From Acidimicrobiales bacterium (GTDB taxonomy: Bacteria; Actinomycetota; Acidimicrobiia; Acidimicrobiales; SHLQ01), in NCBI GenBank assembly GCA_013002375.1, contig JABDJW010000119.1, forward strand, positions 1-10,286: a stretch of DNA of 10,286 bases. Reading direction: 5' to 3'. Below the pieces are notes generated by a model. It had not been told where the DNA came from and searched no databases. It saw only the letters and a list, made by a program, of their open reading frames with translations. The translations under genes and the position numbers were made by a program. Shown here piece by piece: positions 1 to 5,272 of this stretch; the first letter of the stretch is position 1, and each line of letters begins with the position of its first letter.

Positions 1-206
1 CCATTCACCCAGGTGCCGTTGGAGCTCTCGAGATCGACAACCCGAATCTGCTCGCCAACCGGCTCGAAGCTGGTGTGGCGACGCGACACCCGCTGATCCG
101 CGACGATCAGGCCATCGCAGTCGCGGCCGACAACCATCGGTCCGTCGATCATCACCGTCAGCGCCCGCCGATTCGGTGTCCGAACGGTGAGCCACACTTC
201 TGCCAC
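1..206 (-). CDS. FHA-domain protein, N-terminal part only (C-terminus beyond left edge)
   Basis: This is the first 68 codons of a forkhead-associated (FHA) domain protein; the rest lies outside the window. FHA domains bind phosphothreonine peptides and usually serve Ser/Thr-kinase signalling. The visible part carries the family's binding-site landmarks in order: GRD (residues 27-29), the RVSRRH segment (39-44, with Ser41 and His44), and DLESSNGTWVNG (58-69, with Asn63). The domain starts almost at the N-terminus, with no signal peptide or membrane segment before it. The start is GTG at 206-204, because an in-frame TAG lies only three codons upstream. No good Shine-Dalgarno is present, but TAGGAT lies exactly 6 nt before the GTG, which suits a leaderless transcript. 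The gene follows the small zinc-ribbon membrane protein gene in the same direction after 77 bp. Whether a further domain follows the FHA domain cannot be told. The family call is secure; the partner is unknown. Confidence 0.88.
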   Translation of the reverse strand, partial: MAEVWLTVRTPNRRALTVMIDGPMVVGRDCDGLIVADQRVSRRHTSFEPVGEQIRVVDLESSNGTWVN

Positions 207-212
207 CCCCCG

Positions 213-218
213 ATCCTA
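213..218 (-). promoter_or_regulatory. Possible leaderless -10 element of the FHA gene
   Basis: TAGGAT reads on the minus strand 6 nt before the GTG start at 206. A TANNNT hexamer at this spacing puts the expected transcription start at the start codon itself, as in actinobacterial leaderless mRNAs. No convincing -35 hexamer is seen. This is inference from spacing only. Confidence 0.4.
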
Positions 219-283
219 CGCCCACCACCTCGTGGGGTCAGGTCGACGTTGGACCCGGCGCGGGCCTTGGCGGGAAGACGGTG

Positions 284-523
284 CTAACCGAAGACCTGGA
301 TGCCGGTACCGTCGCAGGCCGGGCACAAGGCGATGCCGGTCAGTCCCGAAATGCCGCCAACGCCTGCACACTCATCACACGGGTCGTGCTGGGGTGGGGT
401 GTACATCGAGAGGTCGCGACCTCTCGATGTCCCCGACGTGGCTCGTTGTGCCATCCACTGCATCGTGGCCCACACGACAACACCGGCGACGGCGATCGTG
501 ATCAGGTTCCAGGCAACAACCAT
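284..523 (-). CDS. Small membrane protein with two CxxCxGxG zinc-ribbon motifs
   Basis: This is a 79-aa protein of unknown function. Residues about 4-24 form one hydrophobic helix after a very short N-terminus, so it is probably a single-pass inner-membrane protein. A polar linker follows, then two knuckles: CDECAGVG (Cys49, Cys52) and CPACDGTG (Cys67, Cys70). The CxxCxGxG pattern is that of the DnaJ zinc-finger region, where two such pairs bind one Zn(II). No J-domain is present. The start ATG at 523-521 has a good ribosome site, GAGGGG about 6 nt upstream, and the stop is TAG at 286-284. A perfect 28-bp palindrome lies inside the gene (codons 32-40). The FHA gene follows in the same direction. 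The four ordered cysteines and good ribosome site argue that the gene is real; its function is open. Confidence 0.72.
   Translation of the reverse strand: MVVAWNLITIAVAGVVVWATMQWMAQRATSGTSRGRDLSMYTPPQHDPCDECAGVGGISGLTGIALCPACDGTGIQVFG
403..430. repeat. Perfect 28-bp palindrome inside a coding region
   Basis: The half-site ACATCGAGAGGTCG is followed directly by its exact reverse complement, with no spacer. It lies in the small membrane protein gene and encodes TSRGRDLSM (residues 32-40) between the membrane helix and the zinc ribbon. Because it is symmetric, the antisense strand also reads SRGRDLSM. Confidence 0.9.
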
Positions 524-572
524 TTCAGCCCCTCTGCGCCCTCTTGCGCTTCTCTACCCGGCGGGCACTCTA

Positions 573-596
573 TGGCTCGCGCGGCCGCGCGAGCCA
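573..596. repeat. Perfect 24-bp GC-rich palindrome
   Basis: The half-site TGGCTCGCGCGG is followed directly by its exact reverse complement. It lies 50 bp upstream of the small membrane protein gene, so in that gene's 5' region it could be a dimer-binding operator. It could also extrude as a cruciform or fold in the mRNA leader. Confidence 0.85.
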
Positions 597-604
597 ATCG
601 GGAT

Positions 605-633
605 CGAAACTTGTTTCGTGTTGGAATTTCAAC
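605..633. promoter_or_regulatory. Two adjacent operator-like dyads upstream of the small membrane protein gene
   Basis: CGAAAC-TT-GTTTCG (605-618) is a perfect 6-2-6 inverted repeat. It is followed at 620-633 by GTTGGAATTTCAAC, a 14-bp dyad with one imperfect pair. Both lie 80-110 bp upstream of the ATG at 523 in a locally AT-richer stretch. Regulator-binding sites are a reasonable reading, but no regulator can be named. Confidence 0.35.
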
Positions 634-656
634 CCAAAACTCCCCCACCAACCGCG

Positions 657-686
657 CGAAACCGCCCACGGAACGAGGCGGTTTCG
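657..686. repeat. Perfect 10-bp stem, 10-nt loop inverted repeat
   Basis: CGAAACCGCC (657-666) and GGCGGTTTCG (677-686) are exact reverse complements around a 10-nt loop. It lies downstream of the etfA terminator, between that operon and the next gene. It may be a second terminator, an mRNA-processing stem or an operator. On the minus strand a TTTT tract comes only about 17 nt later, so a classical terminator is uncertain. Confidence 0.55.
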
Positions 687-714
687 GTCGCCAAAAGCGC
701 GCCAAAACGCGAAG

Positions 715-740
715 CGGGCCGACCCCGAAGGGCCGGCCCG
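715..740 (-). terminator. Factor-independent terminator of etfB-etfA
   Basis: Reading the minus strand from 740, an 11-bp GC-rich stem (one G-U pair) closes on a UUCG tetraloop with a C-G closing pair, a very stable hairpin. It starts 24 nt after the etfA stop. TTTT tracts follow at 707-704 and 696-693. The tracts are interrupted by GC bases, as is common in high-GC genomes. Confidence 0.75.
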
Positions 741-764
741 GTCGACGATTGCTCGCTGCGGTGC

Positions 765-1730
765 CTAGCGGGCGTTGAGCGCTTCGATCAGCTGCGGCAT
801 CACCTTGTGCACGTCACCGACGATGCCGAGATCGGCCACGCCGAAGATCGGGGCTTCGGGATCCTTGTTGATGGCGATGATGTTCGCCGAACCCTTCATG
901 CCCACCAAGTGCTGGGTGGCGCCCGAGATGCCGGCCGCGATGTACACCGTCGGCTTCACGACCTTGCCGGTCTGACCAACCTGGTAGCTGTACGGCACCC
1001 AGCCGGCGTCGACAATCGCCCGCGAGGCGCCGGCGGCACCCTTGAGTAGCTTGGCGAGATCCTCAACCATCTGGAACTTGTCGGATTCGCCGAGACCGCG
1101 ACCGCCCGACACCACGATGGCGGCTTCGTCGAGCTTGGGGCCGTCGGACTCCTCGACGAACCGATCGGTGACCTTGGCCGCACCGGCCGCGCCAAGATCG
1201 GGGACCGCCAGGGCCGAAACCGCGGCGGGGCCGCCACCGGACGCTTCGGCGGTGAACGACTTCGGGCGGACGAGCACGATCGGCGTCTTGCCACCGGTGA
1301 ACCGGGTCTTGACGTCCGTGGTGCCGCCGAACACCGGCTCGAGCCCGGTAATGACGTCGCCCTCGACGGTGAGATCGACGATGTTGGTGATGACCGGGGC
1401 GTCGAGCTTCACCGACAGCCGAGCGGCCACGTCGCGGCCGTCGTAGGTCGTGCCGAACATGACGAGATCCGGCGCGGCGCCGCCCTCGATGGCGGCAGCC
1501 ATCGCACCGGCGACGTTCACGCCCTGCAGACCGCCGGCCAGATCGCCGGTGGCGTGCACTGCGGTGGCGCCGTGCGCGCCGAGTTCGGCCGCAACGGCAT
1601 CGCCGTCGCCACCGATGACGACCTCGACCGTGTCGCCGATCTCGCGAGCCTTGGCCAGAAGCTCGAGCGTGATGCTCGAGACTGCGCCGTCGGTGGCTTC
1701 GCCGTATACCCAAACGTTGGAAAGTCCCAT
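765..1730 (-). CDS. etfA: Electron transfer flavoprotein alpha subunit
   Basis: EtfA pairs with EtfB in a soluble heterodimer carrying FAD. It takes electrons from acyl-CoA and related dehydrogenases and passes them to the membrane quinone pool through ETF-quinone oxidoreductase. The 321 aa match the usual length. Residues 1 to about 190 form the N-terminal ETF domain. The C-terminal FAD domain shows SGGRG (208-212), SRAIVDAGWVPY (236-247), QVGQTG (250-255), GISGATQH (267-274) and NKDPEAPIF (288-296), the classic EtfA signature. Start ATG 1730-1728 is clear: the etfB stop and the ribosome site overlap in TAGGAGATCAGCATG, so the two genes are probably translationally coupled. Stop TAG 767-765 is followed by a strong terminator. 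No oxidoreductase partner or dehydrogenase gene is in the window. The identification is firm. Confidence 0.97.
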   Translation of the reverse strand: MGLSNVWVYGEATDGAVSSITLELLAKAREIGDTVEVVIGGDGDAVAAELGAHGATAVHATGDLAGGLQGVNVAGAMAAAIEGGAAPDLVMFGTTYDGRDVAARLSVKLDAPVITNIVDLTVEGDVITGLEPVFGGTTDVKTRFTGGKTPIVLVRPKSFTAEASGGGPAAVSALAVPDLGAAGAAKVTDRFVEESDGPKLDEAAIVVSGGRGLGESDKFQMVEDLAKLLKGAAGASRAIVDAGWVPYSYQVGQTGKVVKPTVYIAAGISGATQHLVGMKGSANIIAINKDPEAPIFGVADLGIVGDVHKVMPQLIEALNAR

Positions 1731-1739
1731 GCTGATCTC

Positions 1740-2519
1740 CTACAGAACCTTGAGCTCGTCGAGGAAGGCCACGATCTTTTCGTGGGCATCACCCTCGTCT
1801 TCGATGATTTCGCCCGCTTCACGGGCCGGAGCCTCAGCGATTTCGGTGATTTCTTGACCGGCACCGGCCCAACCGACTGAGCCGGCATCGATGCCGAGAT
1901 CGGCGACGGTGACTTCCTCGACCGGCTTCGACTTGGCGGCCATGATGCCTTTGAACGACGGGTACCGCGGTTCGACGACGCCGGCGGTGACCGACACGAG
2001 GCACGGCAGTGGGCATTCCACGCTGTCGTAGCCCGATTCGGTCTGGCGCTTCACGCTGGCGTTGCCGTCGGCGATGGCGATCTCCTTGGCGAAGGTGACC
2101 GAGGGGAGGTCCATGAGCGCGGCGATTTGCTCCGGCACGGTGCCGGTGTAGCCGTCGCTCGATTCGGTCGCGGCGATGACGAGATCCGGGTTGGATTTGC
2201 CGATCGCGGCGGCGAGCACCTTGGCGGTGCCCAATGCGTCGCTGCCCTGGAGGGCGTCATCGCTGACCAGCACGGCGCTGGCCGCGCCCATCGCCAGCGC
2301 GGTGCGTAGGCCACCGACCTCGTTGTTCGGGGCCATGGACACCAGGGTGACTTCACCCCCACCGGCTTGATCGACCAGCTGAAGCGCCATCTCGACCCCA
2401 TACGAGTCGGACTCGTCGAGGATGAGCTTGACGTCGCGCTTGAGGGTCTTGGTTTCGGGATCCAGCGCACCGGGGTCGGCCGGGTCGGGGATCTGTTTTA
2501 CGCAGACAACGACATTCAT
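1740..2519 (-). CDS. etfB: Electron transfer flavoprotein beta subunit
   Basis: EtfB is the partner of EtfA and, in the known family, binds AMP structurally. From the chosen start the protein is 259 aa, a typical length. It opens with MNVVVCVKQIPDP, the family's usual first strand, then has LDESDSYGVEMAL (34-46). Later come SSDGYTGTVPEQIAALMDLPSVT-type sequence (120-142) and the region around VKRQTESGYDSVECPLPCLVSVT (156-178) that matches the EtfB signature. I chose ATG at 2519 because the family begins there. In-frame ATG 2528 and GTG 2534 would add three or five residues with no better ribosome site. No clear Shine-Dalgarno precedes any of the three. It is first in a two-gene operon with etfA and is transcribed away from the lipid kinase. 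Confidence 0.95.
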   Translation of the reverse strand: MNVVVCVKQIPDPADPGALDPETKTLKRDVKLILDESDSYGVEMALQLVDQAGGGEVTLVSMAPNNEVGGLRTALAMGAASAVLVSDDALQGSDALGTAKVLAAAIGKSNPDLVIAATESSDGYTGTVPEQIAALMDLPSVTFAKEIAIADGNASVKRQTESGYDSVECPLPCLVSVTAGVVEPRYPSFKGIMAAKSKPVEEVTVADLGIDAGSVGWAGAGQEITEIAEAPAREAGEIIEDEGDAHEKIVAFLDELKVL

Positions 2520-2541
2520 GGTCAGCATTGTCACGGCAAAC

Positions 2542-2615
2542 GCGACAGTTTCAAAATCAGGCCGAAAAAAAGGAAGAGAAAACGGTGTGACTTGTGTCGC
2601 GGTGGCGCAGCGACA
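2542..2615. promoter_or_regulatory. Three GCGACA boxes in the divergent etfB / lipid-kinase control region
   Basis: GCGACA occurs at 2542-2547 and 2610-2615, and its reverse complement TGTCGC at 2595-2600. The last two form an inverted repeat, TGTCGC-N9-GCGACA (2595-2615). The stretch 2550-2585 is purine- and A-rich on the plus strand, unlike the rest of the window. The layout suits an operator serving one or both divergent genes. No promoter for etfB could be placed with confidence. Confidence 0.3.
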
Positions 2616-2616
2616 G

Positions 2617-2648
2617 GTCAGTATCCTGACGCCATGCGCGTGATGCTC
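2617..2648 (+). promoter_or_regulatory. Upstream copy of duplicated leaderless promoter/start block
   Basis: TATCCT (2622-2627), GACGCC, then ATG (2634) reproduce the arrangement just before the lipid-kinase gene. From 2622 to 2648 the block matches 2734-2760 at 26 of 27 positions, with 24 bases in a row identical. A 5-bp dyad, GTCAG-TATC-CTGAC (2617-2630), overlaps the -10-like hexamer in this copy only. Confidence 0.5.
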
Positions 2649-2741
2649 GCCGGTTTCTCGCCTGACGGCTCGAAGCCCTCACCGAGTTCCTCGCCCTGGC
2701 GGGCTCAGAACTCTCGCCCGTCAGCCCCAGCACTACCCTGA
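2634..2741 (+). CDS. Possible 35-aa upstream ORF from the duplicated start
   Basis: The upstream copy of the start block opens a 35-codon ORF that begins MRVML, as the lipid kinase does, and then diverges into a Ser/Pro-rich sequence with no recognisable domain. Its TGA (2739-2741) overlaps the last base of the downstream -10-like hexamer, 4 nt before the kinase ATG and in another frame. It may be a non-functional remnant of a small duplication or a short regulatory ORF. The sequence itself shows no protein-level conservation signal, so confidence is low. Confidence 0.2.
   Translation: MRVMLAGFSPDGSKPSPSSSPWRAQNSRPSAPALP
2734..2739 (+). promoter_or_regulatory. Leaderless -10 element of the lipid-kinase gene
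   Basis: TACCCT lies 6 nt before the ATG at 2746 (TACCCT-GACGCC-ATG) and no Shine-Dalgarno is present. This is the spacing expected when transcription starts at the A of the start codon. It is the downstream copy of the duplicated block. Confidence 0.5.
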
Positions 2742-2745
2742 CGCC

Positions 2746-3678
2746 ATGCGCGTGATGCTCATCGTGAACTCGGCCGCTTCGTCGGTCACCGCTCGAACCC
2801 GAGTGGTGATCCAGAAGGCGCTGGCCGCCGACCACGACGTCACGCTGGCCGAGACCAGCCGGCGGGGCCACGCCAGTCGATTGGCCCAATCAGCAGCACG
2901 GGCCGGCACCGACGTCGTCGTCGTGCTCGGTGGCGACGGCACCCTCAACGAGGCCGCGAACGGCCTGGCCGGCACCGACACTGCGCTGGCCCCGATCCCG
3001 GGCGGTTCGACCAACGTCTTCGCCCGCACCCTGGGGCTGAGCGACGACCCCGTCGAAGCGACCGCGGCGATCCTCGACGCGCTCAACACCAACGCGGTGA
3101 AGCCGGTCGGTCTGGGCTCGGTCAACGGACGGTACTTCTTGTTTCACACCGGTCTCGGCTTCGACGCGGCGTTGGTCGCCGAGGTCGAGAAGCGAGGCGG
3201 CCTGAAGCGTTACGCGGGCCACCCCCTCTTTGCGTGGGCCGGACTCCGCACCTATTTCGGCGGGTACGACCACCGCAGTCCGGCGTTCGCGATCCACTAC
3301 CCCGACGGCACCGAGGTCGCCTCACCGTTCGCGATCGTGATGAACACCGACCCCTATACCTTCCTGGGGTCGCGGCCCTTCACGGTGGCACCCGCCGCCG
3401 CGCTCGATCGACCGCTCGCGGTGCTGGCCCTCACGAGCATGGGGCCGATCTCGTTCGTTCGGCTGGCCGGAAAGGCGCTGACCAGCACCAAAGGTGTCGG
3501 CACGACCTCGTCCACCGACGAGCGCCTCGATGTCACCGAGTGCACGGTCGTCGGCAACCGACCCTTTCCGTACCAGGTCGACGGCGACTATCTGGGCGAG
3601 GTGACCGAACTCGAGATTGCGCACCACCCGGGTATTCTCCGGCTCGTGATTCCTTCCCGCGCCCCTCGCCCAGCCTGA
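2746..3678 (+). CDS. Diacylglycerol/sphingosine-kinase-like lipid kinase (YegS/DgkB type)
   Basis: This 310-aa protein belongs to the diacylglycerol-kinase catalytic superfamily, whose members phosphorylate lipid hydroxyls such as diacylglycerol with ATP. It shows the N-terminal Rossmann-like strand MRVMLIVNSAAS, the nucleotide loop LGGDGTLNE (61-69), and PIPGGSTNVFARTLG (83-97). The C-terminal lobe has the VDGD motif (278-281), where an acidic residue typical of the family sits. No membrane helix is seen; family members act at the inner face of the membrane. Length is normal. The ATG at 2746 is chosen because it gives the family's usual beginning. The start lacks a Shine-Dalgarno but has a leaderless-type -10. 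The stop overlaps the first ATG of a tandem repeat array as TGATG. The exact lipid substrate cannot be told from sequence. Confidence 0.92.
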   Translation: MRVMLIVNSAASSVTARTRVVIQKALAADHDVTLAETSRRGHASRLAQSAARAGTDVVVVLGGDGTLNEAANGLAGTDTALAPIPGGSTNVFARTLGLSDDPVEATAAILDALNTNAVKPVGLGSVNGRYFLFHTGLGFDAALVAEVEKRGGLKRYAGHPLFAWAGLRTYFGGYDHRSPAFAIHYPDGTEVASPFAIVMNTDPYTFLGSRPFTVAPAAALDRPLAVLALTSMGPISFVRLAGKALTSTKGVGTTSSTDERLDVTECTVVGNRPFPYQVDGDYLGEVTELEIAHHPGILRLVIPSRAPRPA

Positions 3679-3779
3679 TGGCCGAGAAGCAGAACCCAGG
3701 CCCGATGGCCGAGAAGCAGAACCAGGCCCGATGGCCAAGAAGCAGAACCAGGCCTGATGGCCAAGAAGCAGAAACGACC
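3674..3779 (+). repeat. Four-copy 26-27 bp tandem repeat carrying stop/start codons
   Basis: Units are 3674-3700 (27 bp), 3701-3726, 3727-3752 and 3753-3779. Each has the core CYSATGGCCRAGAAGCAGAA. ATG codons fall at 3678, 3705, 3731 and 3757. The first unit holds the lipid-kinase stop as TGATG; the last opens the hydrolase gene, again as TGATG. Because 26 is not a multiple of 3, units 2 to 4 start in three different frames. The ATG at 3731 gives an eight-codon ORF (MAKKQNQA) whose TGA overlaps the hydrolase ATG. The ATG at 3678 opens a frame that runs out of register to 3914. Confidence 0.9.
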
Positions 3780-4701
3780 CGAGGGCGAGTTCGAGCGACC
3801 GATCCGCCGGGCCCCGCCGGACCCTGGGGACTCGACGACGGCACCGCCCACCGAATCAGCCAGTCTCGAATCAACCAGCCTCGAATCAACCAGTCTCGAA
3901 TCGGCCTCGGGTGAGGTCGGCCCGCTCAACCGTCGGGTGAAGCTGGCGTTCGGGGCCGCGCTCGCCATTGGCCTGCTCGTCCTCGCCGGCAACTGGTTCC
4001 TCGATCGCCGGCTGAAACCGGAGCCCGATGCCTGGCCCGACACCGACCTCGGCGCGGACGAGGTGCAGATCTACAAGGACACCGACACCCGACCCCTCCA
4101 TCTTCACCTGTTCCTGCCGGCGGGGGCCTCACCCCGAAGCGCGAAACCGGGCGTGGTGTTCTTCCACGGTGGCGGGCTGAGCCGCACCCCGCTCGATCAG
4201 TTCGTACCGCAGGCCGAAGCGCTGCGAGCCCAAGGGCTGGTGGTCGCGATCGCCGAGTACCGGGTGCTGCACGACGGCGGCACTCCCGAGTCCAGCCTGT
4301 CCGATGCCGCCGATGCGGTCGCCTGGCTCCGGTCCGAGGGCGCCGAGCTCGGTGTCGACCCCAACCGGGTCGCCGCATCCGGCGCGTCGGCCGGCGGGTG
4401 GCTCGCCGCGGACACGGCACTCGGGTCCGGCCCACCGCCCGATGCGCTGGTGCTGTTCAATCCCGCGGTCAACCGCACCGAAGCCCCATCCGCCGACATC
4501 CCGATCATCGTGTTCCATGGCGATGCCGACACCACGGTCGACCTGAGCCGGGCCGAGGGATACTGCGACGCCGCCCAGGACTGCCGGATCGACATCTGGC
4601 CGGGCGGCAACCATGGCTTCTTCAATGCCGTACATCCCGAGGCCCACGCCCACACCACGGCCGAGATGATTGCGTTCCTCGAGGGTCTCGGCTGGATCTA
4701 G
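3757..4701 (+). CDS. Membrane-anchored alpha/beta hydrolase (esterase/lipase-like)
   Basis: This 314-aa protein has a charged cytoplasmic N-terminus, a Ser/Thr-rich linker of ESTSL repeats (about 33-52), one membrane helix (about 62-80) and an extracytoplasmic hydrolase domain. The domain shows the oxyanion motif HGGG (137-140), the nucleophile elbow GASAGG (209-214, Ser211), the acid in HGDAD (254-258, probably Asp258) and the histidine in GGNHGF (283-288, His286), so a full Ser-Asp-His triad is visible. This is typical of BD-FAE/acetyl-esterase-like enzymes acting on esters. Cys270 and Cys276 could form a disulfide, which suits an exported domain. It follows the lipid kinase across the tandem repeat; the start is the last repeat's ATG (TGATG at 3755-3759), the only ATG in frame with the domain near this point. 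The substrate is unknown. The gene converges on the next one with a 4-bp gap. Confidence 0.88.
   Translation: MAKKQKRPEGEFERPIRRAPPDPGDSTTAPPTESASLESTSLESTSLESASGEVGPLNRRVKLAFGAALAIGLLVLAGNWFLDRRLKPEPDAWPDTDLGADEVQIYKDTDTRPLHLHLFLPAGASPRSAKPGVVFFHGGGLSRTPLDQFVPQAEALRAQGLVVAIAEYRVLHDGGTPESSLSDAADAVAWLRSEGAELGVDPNRVAASGASAGGWLAADTALGSGPPPDALVLFNPAVNRTEAPSADIPIIVFHGDADTTVDLSRAEGYCDAAQDCRIDIWPGGNHGFFNAVHPEAHAHTTAEMIAFLEGLGWI
3853..3902 (+). repeat. In-frame 15-bp coding repeat (ESTSL linker)
   Basis: Three near-identical 15-bp units (3853-3867, 3868-3882, 3883-3897), plus a partial fourth, encode ESASL-ESTSL-ESTSL-ESAS in the hydrolase linker before the membrane helix. The period keeps the frame, so copy-number change would alter linker length only. 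Confidence 0.8.
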
Positions 4702-4705
4702 ACCG

Positions 4706-5272
4706 TCAGGCGGAGAGAGGAAGGGCCTGCCGGGCGGGCGTAGCATCGAGTTCACCGAGGAAGTGATCGATGTGGTGCGCGTTGGTGACCCGGTTGGTGA
4801 AGATCCATTGCCCGCCCCGGTCGATGTGGAAGATCACCGACCGAACCGAGTGTCCGTGTTCGAACACCTCGGCGAAGAACTGATCGCGGCGCACGGCGGC
4901 CAGCAGCTTCCGACCGTGACGGTCCGCAGCGATCAGCCGTTCACCGCTCAGGGCGAGCTGACACCGACCGCCATCGGGCACGGTGAACATCGGGGGCAAC
5001 GCATCGATGCCGAGATAGTCGAGCAGCTGCCCCACCCGCTCGTCGGCGCACGCGCGGGCATGGCGGCTTCCCAAGACCGCACCCAGGCGGCCGCAGCTCT
5101 TCGCCAGGGTCGAGAGTTGGGCGGTATCGGGCTGCGCGACCTCGGCCATCGAAACGAACGTCTCACCGATACCCAGCTGACAACCGAGGTGATACTCGAT
5201 CGGCTCGAGCCCGTGCCTCACGTGTCCGGGGAGTCGTCGGGGTGCCGCCTGTCGTGTCATCGCCCGGTACAT
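4706..5272 (-). CDS. Unrecognised conserved-looking protein, 184-188 aa
   Basis: I do not recognise a family. The protein is soluble-looking, with no membrane helix or signal peptide and a basic N-terminus (MTRQAAPRRLPGHVRHG). The middle contains Cys60, Cys75-like single cysteines and a hydrophobic stretch around LLDYLGIDALPPMFTVPDGG. The C-terminal third, around QFFAEVFEHGHSVRSVIFHI and GQWIFTNRVTNAHHIDHFL, has natural aromatic/His composition, unlike the antisense frame, which supports this strand. Start: ATG 5272 is the longest, but ATG 5260 overlaps a short upstream ORF as ATGA and may be the true start; neither has a strong ribosome site of its own. It follows the phosphodiesterase gene by about 100 bp on the same strand and ends 4 bp from the convergent hydrolase. 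No function is proposed. Confidence 0.65.
   Translation of the reverse strand: MYRAMTRQAAPRRLPGHVRHGLEPIEYHLGCQLGIGETFVSMAEVAQPDTAQLSTLAKSCGRLGAVLGSRHARACADERVGQLLDYLGIDALPPMFTVPDGGRCQLALSGERLIAADRHGRKLLAAVRRDQFFAEVFEHGHSVRSVIFHIDRGGQWIFTNRVTNAHHIDHFLGELDATPARQALPLSA

Noticed and set aside
251..266. A hairpin after the small membrane protein gene.
   Set aside because: The stem is short and has a bulge; it does not stand out from the GC-rich background.
300..1049. A 249-codon plus-strand open frame across the small gene, the gap and the end of etfA.
   Set aside because: It is antisense to etfA and crosses the terminator; no domain is visible.
2625..2760. The 24-bp direct repeats as target-site duplications or ends of a mobile element.
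   Set aside because: The 88 bp between them encode no transposase and have no terminal inverted repeats; the repeats centre on a promoter-like hexamer and start codon.
3674..3779. The tandem array as a CRISPR or iteron origin.
   Set aside because: Units are contiguous without spacers, only four copies exist, and the array sits at a gene junction and is partly coding.
3234..3914. A 226-codon plus-strand open frame overlapping the lipid kinase and the hydrolase start.
   Set aside because: Its first part is an Arg-rich shadow of the kinase gene. Only the section from the repeat ATG at 3678 may be translated, and that is covered under the tandem array.
4684..4704. GGTCT-N11-AGACC as a terminator between the convergent hydrolase and unrecognised genes.
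   Set aside because: The stem is only 5 bp with an 11-nt loop and no T-tract; too weak to call.
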